NCBI RefSeq assembly: GCF_040676615.1
Contig: NZ_JBFAPI010000015.1
Location: 124,001 to 188,000 of the forward strand
Direction: 5' to 3'
Length of the DNA stretch: 64,000 bases
Source: Asanoa sp040676615
GTDB lineage: Bacteria > Actinomycetota > Actinomycetes > Mycobacteriales > Micromonosporaceae
Positions within the stretch are counted from its first letter, which is position 1, and every line of letters begins with the position of its first letter. The translations under genes and the position numbers were made by a program. Positions 1 through 9,101 of the stretch are shown one piece after another. The notes beneath the pieces were generated by a model. The model was not told the origin of the DNA. It worked only from the letters and a program-made list of their open reading frames with translations, and ran no database searches.

Positions 1-694
1 CCGCCGGCACGACGGGCCCGATGCAGCCGGTGGTGCCGTCCGGCAGGGTGACCGACGCCGGCAACGGCGACCCGATGACCGCGGCGCTGGTGCCGCTGAG
101 GGCGGTCAGGCCGACCAGCCCGCCGAAGGCCGCACGCAGCTCCGGCATCCGGTTGGCGAGGTCGGCGCTGGCCACGGCGACGACCCTGACCTGCTGGCCG
201 GGCCGGAACCCGAGTAGCCGGGCCGCCCGGCTGGCGTCGGGCTCCGAGATCCCGCCGCCGAGGAGGTACTGCACGATGGCCGGGTCGGCGGGCCCGGACA
301 GCGGGCCGCGCTCGGGCGGCCGCCGCCTGGCGTGAGCAGCGGCGACGGCCAACGCCATCCGCTCCATGATGAGGTCGTCCCAGTCGCGTTCGGTGTCGCC
401 CTCGGGGCGGGCGAGCCAGACCCGGCCGATCTCGGCGTTTCCGTGTACGACGGGCCGGGAGACGGTCCGCGGCCCGATCTCCTGAGCCGGCCGGCCGGCG
501 GGCGTCATCGCGCACGCGACGTCGTGCAGGTCGTCTTCCGCGCCGGCGGTGGCCTCGGCGAGCACGGCGGTCGCGCGGGTCACGGCCTCGATGTCGGCGT
601 CGTGCCGGGTGAGCTGGTCGAAGAACTCGATGATGCGCAGGGCACGTTCGGCCGCGGAGTCGATCGTCGACACCCACCGCAGCAACCCTTGCAC
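1..694 (-). CDS. PucR/CdaR-like transcriptional regulator, N-terminal part (cut by window edge)
   Basis: The reverse strand stays open from a GTG at 694 to base 1, giving about 231 residues without the C-terminus. The protein opens with a helical stretch rich in acidic and arginine residues (RALRIIEFFDQLTRHDADIE), then a GAF-like region with GRVWLARPEGD, then RAARLLGFRPGQQVRVVAVAS. This resembles the N-terminal sensor half of PucR/CdaR helix-turn-helix regulators; the DNA-binding part would lie beyond the left edge. No clear ribosome binding site precedes the GTG, so the start is uncertain (in-frame TTG at 685 and GTG at 673 are possible). Codon use is strongly GC3-biased in this frame only. 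The family call is by general resemblance. Confidence 0.6.
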   Translation of the reverse strand, partial: MQGLLRWVSTIDSAAERALRIIEFFDQLTRHDADIEAVTRATAVLAEATAGAEDDLHDVACAMTPAGRPAQEIGPRTVSRPVVHGNAEIGRVWLARPEGDTERDWDDLIMERMALAVAAAHARRRPPERGPLSGPADPAIVQYLLGGGISEPDASRAARLLGFRPGQQVRVVAVASADLANRMPELRAAFGGLVGLTALSGTSAAVIGSPLPASVTLPDGTTGCIGPVVPA

Positions 695-1192
695 GCGGGC
701 ACTGTAACCCCAAGATCTGAGATTTTGACCGCCGGATGGCGGACTCGAGATCCGCTTGTAGCCGCGCCCGCCAGCAGAACCGGACGCCCGATGCGGGGGA
801 GGGAGCTGTGCGTTTATTTCCGGACATCAGCGCGCTCGCGAAGACCCGGACCGCCCGTCTGGCCGCCGCTCATGGGCGGCCGCGTCGGCCTCGGCGGTGC
901 GCGGCGATGTTCGGGCCGGGTCCGATCGCGGGCACCGGACCATGGTTCCGCGCCGCTGCCAGCGAATGCCCCGGCGAGCGTCGTGGCGTCGCTCGGAGCT
1001 GGCGGCCGGGGGCCGCTGCCCGCGAATGCCCCGGCGAGCGTCGTCGCGTCGCTCGGAGGTGGCGGCCGGGGGCGAAAGCCCCGACGAGTCGCGTGGCGTC
1101 GTCTGGCGGTGTCGGGCGAGGCCTCGCGGTGTGGGTGGCGTCGACGGCAGCCATCCGATCAGGCCCGGCGAGCCCGACGAAGGCCGCGGCCG
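695..1192. other. Gene-free spacer between two minus-strand genes
   Basis: About 500 bases lie between the 3' end of the MFS gene and the start of the PucR-like gene. Several reading frames are open here only because GC is extreme; their translations are arginine/proline-rich and resemble no family. The spacer holds a 60-bp tandem repeat (see the repeat entry) and presumably the promoter of the PucR-like gene, but no convincing -10/-35 pair stands out. Confidence 0.6.
953..1072. repeat. 60-bp tandem repeat, two copies
   Basis: Two adjacent 60-bp units (about 953-1012 and 1013-1072) share the core GCGAATGCCCCGGCGAGCGT followed by CGTCGCTCGGAG and GGCGGCCGGGGGC, with about three mismatches. 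A degenerate continuation (CGACGAG, GTGGCGTCGTC) follows to about 1110. It lies roughly 120 bases downstream of the MFS stop codon. Function unknown. Confidence 0.75.
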
Positions 1193-2422
1193 TCAGTCGG
1201 AGACGGCCAGTGACGGCTCGTTGGTGCGTTGCGCTGGCGTGGTCGGTGTCGACGGTGGCCGTCTGATCAGGTAGATCGGCAGCACCGCGAGGGCGACCAA
1301 CAACCCGGCCGCGCCGGTCGCTACGAAGCCCCACCGCGGCGAGGTCATGTCGATCACCCAGCCGGCCAGCGGCGCGCCCAGGGCCAACCCGACCGTGATG
1401 GCCGACCCGTGCAACCCCATCGCCTCGCCGCGGACCGACGGTGGCGCCAGGTGGCTGACCGCGTCGGCCGCGGCCGCCAGTGCGGGCGCGCACAGCGCAC
1501 CCGCCGGGATCAACGCCAACGCGACGAGGAACCACTGCGGCCCGGCCAGCGCGACCAGCAACGTGCCGAAGGCCAGCACCGACAGCAGCATCAGCGGTGA
1601 CGGCACCCGGCGCAACGAGCCGTAGACGAACCCGCCGACCAGCGAGTAGACGCCCCACAGCGCAAGCACGAGACCCGTCCAGCTGACCTGCCCGGCCTCG
1701 CGGAGAACCGCGACCACGGTCACGTCGGTGCCGCCCAGAACCAGGGTCGTGGCCACGGCGATGGCCAGGATCGCCACCATGCGGGCCGACAACCACGAGC
1801 GGCGCGACGGCGCCACGCCATCGGCGGGCGACTCCTCGTCGGACGAGCGGACCGGTGGGTTGAAGACGAACAGGGCCGTGCCGGACAGCACCACGCCGGC
1901 ACCGACCGCGAACATCGTCGCGTGCGGTGACACCGACGTGGCCAGCAGCACGGCCAGTGCCGGACCGACCATGAAGGACAGTTCGACCGACATCGAGTCG
2001 AGCGCGTAGGCCGGGCGGCGGTGTGCGGGCGGCACCAGCGCGGCCAGCGACTGGCGCACGACCGAGAAGACCGGCAGCATCAGCACGCCGCCGACCAGCG
2101 CCAGCACGAGCAGCACCGGGTAGGGCAGCGACCCGGCCACGGACCAGAAGACGCCCTCCGCGACGGTGCAGATCGCGAGCACCGGGCGCAGCCCGCGCCG
2201 GTCGACCAGGCGGCCGAGCAGTGGCGCCCCGATCGCCGCGCCGACCGTCGAGGCGGTGCCGACCAGGCCTGCGGCGAAATAGCCGCGGTGCAACTCGAAG
2301 ACGACGTGCAGGGTCAGCGTCACGCCGGCCGCGACGGACGGGACGCGGGCCAGGATGGCGACGACGAGCAGCGGGCGGACCCCGGGCAGCCCGAGGACCG
2401 CCCGGTAGGGAGCCAGCCTCAT
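1193..2422 (-). CDS. MFS transporter
   Basis: 409-residue integral membrane protein with about 12 hydrophobic segments, the size and layout of a major facilitator superfamily permease. The loop after the second helix reads LLGRLVDRRGLRPVL, matching the MFS GxLaDrxGrr signature. A cytoplasmic loop (PVRSSDEESPADGV) lies mid-protein between the two six-helix halves, and the tail is polar. The ATG at 2422 overlaps the pncA stop (ATGA), so translation is probably coupled and this is the third gene of a pncB-pncA-MFS operon. That suggests, without proving, transport of a pyridine-nucleotide precursor or its breakdown products; a drug-efflux role is equally compatible with the sequence. Confidence 0.85.
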   Translation of the reverse strand: MRLAPYRAVLGLPGVRPLLVVAILARVPSVAAGVTLTLHVVFELHRGYFAAGLVGTASTVGAAIGAPLLGRLVDRRGLRPVLAICTVAEGVFWSVAGSLPYPVLLVLALVGGVLMLPVFSVVRQSLAALVPPAHRRPAYALDSMSVELSFMVGPALAVLLATSVSPHATMFAVGAGVVLSGTALFVFNPPVRSSDEESPADGVAPSRRSWLSARMVAILAIAVATTLVLGGTDVTVVAVLREAGQVSWTGLVLALWGVYSLVGGFVYGSLRRVPSPLMLLSVLAFGTLLVALAGPQWFLVALALIPAGALCAPALAAAADAVSHLAPPSVRGEAMGLHGSAITVGLALGAPLAGWVIDMTSPRWGFVATGAAGLLVALAVLPIYLIRRPPSTPTTPAQRTNEPSLAVSD

Positions 2423-3006
2423 GCGGGGCGGACGACGGGATTGCCGACGAGCGTGACGCCCGCCTCGCGCAACCGCTCGACGGCGGCCTCGGTGGTGTCG
2501 GGCAGCACGCCGGCGGTCAGGTCGAGCAGCACCGTGGTCTTGAAGCCCTGTCGCACCGCGTCGAGACTGGTGGCCTGGACACAGTGGTCGGTGGCCAGCC
2601 CGACGACCTCGACCTCGTCGACCTGGCGCTCGCGCAGCCAGGAGGCCAGGTCGACGCCGTCTTCGGTCTTGCCGTAGAAGCCGCTGTAGCCGTCGTCGTA
2701 TTGACCCTTGTGGAAGATCGCCTCGATCGCGCCGGCCTCCAGGTTGGGGTGGAGATCGGCGCCGGGCGTGCCGGCGATCGTGTGGCGCGGCCAGGTGGTG
2801 ACGAAGTCGGGGTGGTCGCTGAAGTGGGCGCCCGGGTTGATGTGGAAATCCTTGGTCGCCACGACGTGGTCCCACCGGTCACGCCAGCCGATCAGGGCAC
2901 GCGAGATGTCTGAGGCGATGCTGGCACCGCCGGCCACCGCCAGCGTGCCGCCCTCGCAGAAGTCGTTCTGCGTGTCGATGATGATCAAGGCGCGACTCAT
3001 GCTCAA
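2419..3006 (-). CDS. pncA: Nicotinamidase (isochorismatase-like fold)
   Basis: 195 residues. It hydrolyses nicotinamide to nicotinate and ammonia in the cytosol, feeding NAD salvage. The N-terminal ALIIIDTQNDFCEGG carries the catalytic Asp, the HVVATKDFH stretch gives metal-site residues, FHKGQYDDGYSGF holds the catalytic Lys and substrate-pocket aromatics, and LATDHCVQATSLDA holds the nucleophilic Cys with the preceding cis-peptide region. Length is typical (about 190). Two in-frame ATGs (3006 and 3000) are possible. It sits 3 bases after pncB and overlaps the MFS gene by 4 bases. Being the enzyme before PncB in the pathway, its pairing with pncB strongly supports the call. Confidence 0.95.
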   Translation of the reverse strand: MSMSRALIIIDTQNDFCEGGTLAVAGGASIASDISRALIGWRDRWDHVVATKDFHINPGAHFSDHPDFVTTWPRHTIAGTPGADLHPNLEAGAIEAIFHKGQYDDGYSGFYGKTEDGVDLASWLRERQVDEVEVVGLATDHCVQATSLDAVRQGFKTTVLLDLTAGVLPDTTEAAVERLREAGVTLVGNPVVRPA

Positions 3007-3009
3007 ACC

Positions 3010-4296
3010 CTAACGCGCGGGTACGACAGTGACCGGCACCGCCGGATCGCCGGCCGACAGCTTGAGCCCCTCCCACGGGATCGAGATCAATCCCTGCCGC
3101 AGGTGTTCCCGGGACTCGGCCAGCGACGGCGGGTCGACCGGCTCACCGGCGGCCAGGAAGGGGCGCTGCAAAAGCCGGTCGCCGGTACGCGACTCCGGCG
3201 CGCCCTGCGCAACCACGATCTCCTCGGTCGCCGTGCCGGTCGGCTTGTGCCGGCGCACCGCGACCTTGCGGCCGCCCACGGTTGCCTTGTGTTCCGAGCG
3301 CTTCACGACCGGCCGCCCGTCGACCTCGACCAGCTTGTAGACCAGCCCCGCGGTCGGCGCGCCGGAACCGGTGACCACCGAGGTGCCGGCGCCGTAACTG
3401 TCGACCGGCTCGGCCGCCAGCGCCGCGATCGAGTATTCGTCGAGGTCACCGGACACGATGATCTTGGTTTCGGTGGCGCCCAGCGAGTCGAGCAACTCGC
3501 GCGAGTGCTGCGCCAGTGCCGACAGGTCACCCGAGTCGATCCGGACCGCCCGCAGCTCCGGACCGGCCACCGCGATCGCGGTGCGGATGCCCTCCGCGAT
3601 GTCGTAGGTGTCGACGAGCAACGTGGTGTTCTTGCCGAGTGTCGCGACCTGTGAGGCGAACGCGCTGGCCTCGTTGTCGTGCAGCAGCGTGAACGCGTGC
3701 GCGGCGGTGCCCGCCGTCGGGATGCCGTAGCGCATCCCGGCCGCCAGGTTGGAGGTCGACGAGAAGCCGGCCAGGTAGGCGGCCCGGGTGGCGGCCACCG
3801 CGGCCTCCTCGTGCGCCCGGCGCGAGCCCATCTCGATCAGTCCGCGACCGCGGGCGGCGGTCACCATCCGCGCGGCGGCCGCGGCGATCGCGCTGTCGTG
3901 GTTGAGGACCGAGAGCACGAGCGTTTCCAGGAGTACGCACTCCGCGAACGTCCCGGAGACGGTGAGGATCGGGGAGCCGGGGAAGAACAGTTCGCCCTCG
4001 GCGTACCCTTCGATGTCGCCCTGGAAGCGGAAACCCGCGAGCCAGTCGGCCGTCGGCGCGTCGACGACGCCGTGGTCGCGCAGGTAGCTGATCTCGTCGC
4101 CGGTGAACCGGAACTCGCGAAGCAGGTCGATCAGGCGGCCCGTGCCGGCCACCACGCCGTAGCGACGGCCCGGCGGCAGCCGGCGCGCGAAGACCTCGAA
4201 AACGGACTGCCGGTCGGCGGTGCCGTCCTTGAGCGCGGCACTGACCATCGTCAGCTCGTAGTGGTCGGTGAGTAAGGCGGGGTGGCCCATGGTCAT
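3010..4296 (-). CDS. pncB: Nicotinate phosphoribosyltransferase
   Basis: 428 residues. It converts nicotinate and PRPP (with ATP) to nicotinate mononucleotide, the committed Preiss-Handler step. Signatures seen are the N-terminal LLTDHYELTM, the GSRRAHEEAA segment carrying the histidine that is phosphorylated in the family, FSSTSNLAAGMRYGIP, and the phosphate-binding strands VRIDSGDL and IIVSGDLDEYSI with YGAGTSVVTG. An alternative ATG is 6 bases in. It is the first gene of pncB-pncA-MFS and lies 26 bases downstream of the LuxR gene, so it may partly share transcripts with it. In M. tuberculosis pncB1 lies next to clpS, a neighbourhood also kept here. Confidence 0.96.
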   Translation of the reverse strand: MTMGHPALLTDHYELTMVSAALKDGTADRQSVFEVFARRLPPGRRYGVVAGTGRLIDLLREFRFTGDEISYLRDHGVVDAPTADWLAGFRFQGDIEGYAEGELFFPGSPILTVSGTFAECVLLETLVLSVLNHDSAIAAAAARMVTAARGRGLIEMGSRRAHEEAAVAATRAAYLAGFSSTSNLAAGMRYGIPTAGTAAHAFTLLHDNEASAFASQVATLGKNTTLLVDTYDIAEGIRTAIAVAGPELRAVRIDSGDLSALAQHSRELLDSLGATETKIIVSGDLDEYSIAALAAEPVDSYGAGTSVVTGSGAPTAGLVYKLVEVDGRPVVKRSEHKATVGGRKVAVRRHKPTGTATEEIVVAQGAPESRTGDRLLQRPFLAAGEPVDPPSLAESREHLRQGLISIPWEGLKLSAGDPAVPVTVVPAR

Positions 4297-4322
4297 CCCC
4301 CCAGCCTAGGAGGAGGGCCGGA

Positions 4323-6983
4323 TCAGGCGTCGGGAACCATCCGCAAAGCGCCTCCGAGCTGCCCGCGACCGGCTATGCCCAGTTTCGCGTACACCCGTTG
4401 CAGATGGTTTTCGATCGTGCGGGTCGACAGGTAGAGCTGGGCGGCGATCTCGCGGCTGGACACACCGGACGCGGCGAGCCGGGCGATCTGGCGTTCGCGG
4501 TCGGTCAACGCCGGCTTGGACAGGCCGAGCGCGGGGGTACGCAGCATGTCGCAGTGGGTCAGCAGGTCACCGACCAGCTGGGTGGCGGAGGCGGCGTCGC
4601 CGGTACGCGACTCGCGGAACCGGGTGGCGGCGCCGGCGGCGGCCTCGGCCGCGTACACCCAGAGGCCCTTGGCCTTGAAGAAGTCGGCGGCCAGCAGCAG
4701 GTCGGGGCCGGATCGGCGGGCGGCCGCCTGCGCGTGCGTCGCCATGATCTCCGGCAGGTCACCGTCGAGCGTGCCGGCGAGCTCGGCGAGGCGGTCGGCG
4801 ACCGTCTGTGCCGGGTCGTGCTCTTCCGGCCACCCGATCCGGTCGGCGGCCAGGCCCAGCCGCACCAGGTCGTGCAGCGCGAGCACCTCGTGGCCGGCCA
4901 GAGTGTCGGCGCGCAGCCGCCAGACCAGCCGGCGAAGCAGGTCGGCGGCACCGGGCAGGTCGCCGGCGGCGGCCACGACGGCGGCCCGGGCCTGCTCGCG
5001 CCACGGGTAGAGGATCGCCATGATCGGCGCCTGCGCCTCGTCGGAGTCGGCCATCGCCGCGCGGGCCTCGTCGACCTCGCCGCGCATCGCGTGGGCCTGG
5101 GCCCGCTCGGCGTGGGCCAGGCCGGCGTAGATCCGGCTGGTCGCCAACACCGCGCAGGCCTGCACGCTGGTGCGCAGGGCCTCGGCGGACTGGCCGCGCA
5201 GCCGGGCGGCCTGCGCGCGCAGTATGGACAGATAACCCGAACCGAGCCGGAAGTCACCGGCGTCGGCCAGGTCGGCGAACTCGTCGGCGACGATCGCGTC
5301 GATGCCGGCCACGTCGCCGATCAGCGCCAGCCGGGTGCCGCGGGCCAGCTCGAGGGCGAGCTGGAGGTAGGGCATGTCGGCTCGCCACAGCGGTGCGTCG
5401 GCCTGGACGCTCGCGATGGCGCGCTCGCTGGCCCGCGACTCGCCCTGTGCGGCCTGCAGGTGGGCGATCGTGCACTGGGCCAGGCCGCGGGCGGCCACCG
5501 AGGCGGCCGGCCGGTCGAGGATGGACCGGGCGATCTTCAGTGCCGCGGCGCTCTCCAGCCGGTGCAGCCGCATGATGGCCTCGAACGAGCGGACCCGGCA
5601 CTGGTCGGCCGGGTCGGTCAGCGCCTTGGCCTCGACAGCCAGCTCGTCGGGGGTCGACTCGCGGCTCAGGCCCCAGTTGCTGACCAGCCCGCGGACCACC
5701 AGCCAGCGGGCCCGGCGGTCGTTGGAGGTGGCCTGCTTCTCGACCGCGTCGAGCACGGCCAGCCCTTCCTGCGGCTGGTCGCTGAACATCATCATGGTCG
5801 ACAGCAGCTCGGCCGCGTCGAAGCCGCCGCCGGCGTCGAGCGCGGCCCGGGCCAGCCGGGTGGCCAGCGGCACGTCGAAGCCCGCGAACGCCTGCGCGCC
5901 GGCCATCAGCAGCTGCGCCGGGTCTTGCGCGGTGCCGGAGTCGAGCCGCCAGACCGCGACCCGCAGCAGGTCGTCGCGGCGGCGGGCACCGGCCGCCTCG
6001 ACCAGGTCGGCGAGCTGGGCCTCGAGCCGCCGGGTGCGCACGGTCGGGCAGCGGCGGCGGACCACCTCGCCGTAGAGCGGGTGGTGCAGCCGGACGTTCT
6101 TGCGGCGATCGCTGTCGACCACCCGGATCAGCCCACGCTCCTCGGCCACCTCGACGTCGGCCGGGTCGGTCGCCTTGATCAGCAGGTCGAAGCCGATCGG
6201 CTCGCCGAACGCGGCCAGCTCGACCACCCCGCGTACTCCGGTGGTGAGCTCGCCGATGCGGGCGTCGATCAGGTCGGTCAGGCTCGGTGCCAGCTCGAGC
6301 CGGCCGGTCCACCGGTTCATGCCGAACTTGTTGGTGAACTCGCCGGCCTGCTTGGCCGCCAGCACCAGCTCGCGGAGGAACAGCGCGTTGCCCTCGGACA
6401 GCTTCCAGAGCCGCTCGGCGCTGGCATGGTCGACCGGGCCGTCGAGCATCTGGGCCAGCAGACCGCCCACGTCGTCGACCGACATCGGGTCGAGCTCGAC
6501 CATCTCGACCAGGTCGTCGGTCCACAGCGCCGCGATCGGATGCGGGAACTGCTCGCCGCTGCGGAACGTGCCGAGCACGGTCGCGCCCTCGTCGCGGGCC
6601 ATCAGGTAGACCAGGGCGGCCGACGACGGGTCGAGCAGGTGGGCGTCGTCGATCGCCAGCACGATCGGCCGGCCGGCGGCCTGCTGGTTGAGCGCCTCGA
6701 CGGCCCACCGCAACAGGGCGGCGGCGGTCAGGCCCGGCGGCTGGTCGGTGGGCAGCACCTGGGCCAGCCCGCCGAACGGCAGCGAGGCGGTCGCGAGGTT
6801 GGCGGAGGCCGTCCAGACGGCCAGTCGATCAGTGTCGAGAAGGGCCACACCCTCGCGTAGCAGGCGGCTCTTGCCGATGCCCGCACTGCCGCCAAATATG
6901 AGCCCTCTTCCCCTTCCACCCGAGGCGGTCGAGATGAGACGGTTGAGCTCTGCGGCACGGCCGACAAATCTCCACGGACCCAT
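4323..6983 (-). CDS. Large LuxR-family (LAL-type) ATPase regulator
   Basis: 886 residues from the ATG at 6983. The N-terminus (FVGRAAELNRL) opens an AAA-type domain with Walker A GGSAGIGKS near residues 31-39 and Walker B-like IVLAIDDAHLLD. A long helical, alanine-rich middle (about 300-800, TPR-like) follows, and the C-terminal LuxR helix-turn-helix reads LTDRERQIARLAASGVSSRE, continuing into STRTIENHLQRVYAKLG. This is the architecture of large ATP-binding LuxR regulators, which activate carbon-use or secondary-metabolism genes. The frame stays open to an ATG at 7061, but homology begins at MGPWRFVG. A TATA-rich stretch just upstream (6990-7002) could be a -10 element for a near-leaderless transcript. 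Divergent from the P-loop gene; the targets are not evident. Confidence 0.88.
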   Translation of the reverse strand: MGPWRFVGRAAELNRLISTASGGRGRGLIFGGSAGIGKSRLLREGVALLDTDRLAVWTASANLATASLPFGGLAQVLPTDQPPGLTAAALLRWAVEALNQQAAGRPIVLAIDDAHLLDPSSAALVYLMARDEGATVLGTFRSGEQFPHPIAALWTDDLVEMVELDPMSVDDVGGLLAQMLDGPVDHASAERLWKLSEGNALFLRELVLAAKQAGEFTNKFGMNRWTGRLELAPSLTDLIDARIGELTTGVRGVVELAAFGEPIGFDLLIKATDPADVEVAEERGLIRVVDSDRRKNVRLHHPLYGEVVRRRCPTVRTRRLEAQLADLVEAAGARRRDDLLRVAVWRLDSGTAQDPAQLLMAGAQAFAGFDVPLATRLARAALDAGGGFDAAELLSTMMMFSDQPQEGLAVLDAVEKQATSNDRRARWLVVRGLVSNWGLSRESTPDELAVEAKALTDPADQCRVRSFEAIMRLHRLESAAALKIARSILDRPAASVAARGLAQCTIAHLQAAQGESRASERAIASVQADAPLWRADMPYLQLALELARGTRLALIGDVAGIDAIVADEFADLADAGDFRLGSGYLSILRAQAARLRGQSAEALRTSVQACAVLATSRIYAGLAHAERAQAHAMRGEVDEARAAMADSDEAQAPIMAILYPWREQARAAVVAAAGDLPGAADLLRRLVWRLRADTLAGHEVLALHDLVRLGLAADRIGWPEEHDPAQTVADRLAELAGTLDGDLPEIMATHAQAAARRSGPDLLLAADFFKAKGLWVYAAEAAAGAATRFRESRTGDAASATQLVGDLLTHCDMLRTPALGLSKPALTDRERQIARLAASGVSSREIAAQLYLSTRTIENHLQRVYAKLGIAGRGQLGGALRMVPDA

Positions 6984-7171
6984 CACCGCAGCATATAGAG
7001 AGTAATGGCGATGGGTACTCCCCGTAACGGGTTGAAGTTGAGTAGCGCGCTCGGTCGGCATTGAGTAGTGGTGGACCTGTCATGTTAGGTGGCGGTTCGC
7101 ATAGCGTTCCGGTGCTCGACGGAATGCGGACGGTGATCGCCGCGCGCAGGTCAGATCAGGGAGGCGCAGGC

Positions 7172-8728
7172 ATGGGCTCAGACACGCTCGATCGGCTGAC
7201 CGGGGCAGAGATCATCTCCCTGCCGCATCAGCGGCGCACGCCCAGCCGGTTGCGTGGTCCGGAGCTCGAGCCGATCCCCGACGAGCCGTTGGCCGTCGTC
7301 GCACTCGGCGCCCGCGGCAGCGGCCGCAGCGAGGTGGTCGCCGCGTTGGTCGGCGCCGTCGGCCCCCTGCTCGACGTGCCGCCGGCGAGCTACCTGGTGG
7401 TCAACCACGGCCACGGCAAAGACGTCTGCTCCTACCTGCCCGGCGCCCGCAAGGCCCACCCGTTCCGGGTCGTCCCGCCGGTCGACGAGCCCGCCGCCGC
7501 CCGGCCGCCCCGCCGGGTCGAGCTGAGCCTGCCCGACCCGCTGCTGCGCCACTTCACCCTGGTCGACGCTCCCGACACCGAGCATCTCGGCGTCGCCGGC
7601 GGCCGGGTGCTGCACGACGCCGTTGCCCGCGGCGGCGCGGTGATGTACGTGTTGAGCGCCGGCCAGCTACCCGGCCGCTTCGAGCTCGACATCCTCGGCG
7701 AGGTCGCCCAGACCAACGCCGCCGTTTTCTTCGTCGTGACACCCCGCGCTGACGGCAGCTGGTACGCACCGGCGCCCGCGCTGTCCACGAGCGACCTCGA
7801 CCTGCTAGCGCTCGGCGAGGTCGCGCCCGGGCTCGGCGGCGACGACCCGGCCGCAGGCGCGGTCGAGGCACAGCGACTGGCGATCGCCACCGCTGTGCCG
7901 GCGCTGGCAGAAGCGCCGTGGTTCGCCGTCGACCCGGGTGCGGGCGACACCGCATTCCTGCGCCGCGCGCTCACCGAGTGGGCCGCCGAAGAGGGCATGC
8001 GCCGGGCCAGCGACAACCCGCCCGTGCCGCCCAACGCGATGCGCACCGTCCGGGTCGCCGAGGGTGCACACGAGTCCGACTGGGCCGAGCGACTAGACAA
8101 GGCCGCCCGGGCCGAGACCCACCTGGTCCGCCAGCGGCTGTCCATCGAGCTGGCCAACATCCACCTGCGCTGTGTGCAGGAGATCGTGTTCGGCACCGGC
8201 CCGGCCGGCCTGCCCGAGACGCTCGACCGCGAGATGCACGCCCTCTCGCTGCGGGCCGTGGCCGAGTGCGACGCGGCCGTCGACCGCCTACTAACCGACG
8301 CCGCCACCCAGGTCTTCGGCGCCCCGCCCGACGAGGGCATCCGGCGCCGGGTGGCGGCCGGAGTGCGGCGCGGGCTCGCCGACGACCGCAACGCCCGTGA
8401 CCTCGACAAGGTCCTCCTGATCACCAGCACGGCCGGCGTGGCCACGGTCGCCGGCGCCGGCGCGGTCACCGGCCTGGCCGCCTACCCGGTCGAGCCGGGC
8501 CGCACGATCCTCCCGTCGGTCGGCGTCGGGCTGGCCGGTGGTTGCTACGGCCAGTGGCGGCTCGCCGGGGCCGCCGACACCAACCGGGCCCGCTCGTGGG
8601 CACAACGGTCGATCCGCAGTGTCGAGCTCGAGCTGCTCCGCGAGATCTCCCGCCGGCTCGACGCCACCCACAAGGCCCTGGCCGGGGTGCTGGCCGAAGC
8701 CGTCGACCACGGGATCCTGCTGGCCTGA
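7172..8728 (+). CDS. P-loop NTPase-like protein with altered Walker A
   Basis: 518 residues from the ATG at 7172, chosen because GGGAGG lies 7-13 bases upstream. Residues about 35-60 read VVALGARGSGRSEVVAAL, a P-loop in which the usual GK[ST] is GRS. A Walker B-like FTLVDAPDTEHLG follows near residue 130, then an ITP-like VVTPRADGSW. The C-terminal half is helical, with a hydrophobic pair (VLLITSTAGVATVAGAGAVT and VGVGLAGGCYG, about 410-460) that could insert in a membrane. The layout recalls dynamin-like or GTP-binding membrane-remodelling proteins, but I do not recognise a named family. It is transcribed divergently from the LuxR gene and ends 79 bases before clpS. Loss of the P-loop lysine suggests weak or absent nucleotide hydrolysis. 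Confidence 0.7.
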   Translation: MGSDTLDRLTGAEIISLPHQRRTPSRLRGPELEPIPDEPLAVVALGARGSGRSEVVAALVGAVGPLLDVPPASYLVVNHGHGKDVCSYLPGARKAHPFRVVPPVDEPAAARPPRRVELSLPDPLLRHFTLVDAPDTEHLGVAGGRVLHDAVARGGAVMYVLSAGQLPGRFELDILGEVAQTNAAVFFVVTPRADGSWYAPAPALSTSDLDLLALGEVAPGLGGDDPAAGAVEAQRLAIATAVPALAEAPWFAVDPGAGDTAFLRRALTEWAAEEGMRRASDNPPVPPNAMRTVRVAEGAHESDWAERLDKAARAETHLVRQRLSIELANIHLRCVQEIVFGTGPAGLPETLDREMHALSLRAVAECDAAVDRLLTDAATQVFGAPPDEGIRRRVAAGVRRGLADDRNARDLDKVLLITSTAGVATVAGAGAVTGLAAYPVEPGRTILPSVGVGLAGGCYGQWRLAGAADTNRARSWAQRSIRSVELELLREISRRLDATHKALAGVLAEAVDHGILLA

Positions 8729-8807
8729 TCGGGGCCCACGACAGATGAGGGCTAGTGAGGCGCATGTGGCGGTCGTCGGTGCGTCGATTTGCTCGTACGA
8801 TGGCGGT

Positions 8808-9098
8808 GTGGCAGCCCCGCAGACGACCCCCGTGCAGTCGCCGGATGTCGAGACCCTGCCGGCGACGGACCGTCCCTGGATCACTGTCGTCCATGACGAT
8901 CCGGTCAACTTGATGACCTATGTGACCTGGGTCTTCCAGAAGCAGTTCGGCTACACCCATGACAAGGCCCAGGCGCTGATGCTCGACGTGCACAACAAAG
9001 GCCGCGCGGCGGTCTCCGCGGGCGCCCGCGAGCGGATGGAATATGACGCTTCGTGCCTGCACGGCTACGGCCTCTGGGCGACGGTCGAGCAGCCCTGA
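8808..9098 (+). CDS. clpS: ATP-dependent Clp protease adaptor ClpS
   Basis: 96 residues from a GTG at 8808. ClpS binds the N-domain of ClpA/ClpC and delivers N-degron substrates. The segment PWITVVHDDPVNLMTYVTWV is the family's signature (Asn-Leu-Met and Asp line the N-degron pocket), followed by QKQFGYTHDKAQALMLDVH and GRAAVSAGARERMEYD. The C-terminal GLWATVEQP is the usual actinobacterial ending. The frame is open further up to an ATG at 8745, but that start would give an atypical N-terminal extension. The stop is 3 bases before the DUF2017 gene, as in the conserved clpS-DUF2017-mec-cysO-cysM neighbourhood. Confidence 0.94.
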   Translation: MAAPQTTPVQSPDVETLPATDRPWITVVHDDPVNLMTYVTWVFQKQFGYTHDKAQALMLDVHNKGRAAVSAGARERMEYDASCLHGYGLWATVEQP

Positions 9099-9101
9099 CC
9101 C

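Noticed and set aside
332..1796. Long open frames on both strands across the spacer and the MFS 3' end
   Set aside because: Arginine/proline/glycine-rich translations with no family features, antisense or out of frame to the MFS gene, and explained by extreme GC.
4297..4322. NAD-sensing riboswitch before pncB
   Set aside because: Only 26 bases separate pncB from the LuxR gene; there is no room for one.
4398..6860. An 820-codon open frame on the plus strand opposite the LuxR gene
   Set aside because: Pure antisense shadow of the LuxR coding sequence (Gly/Arg/Val/Gln-rich, no domains).
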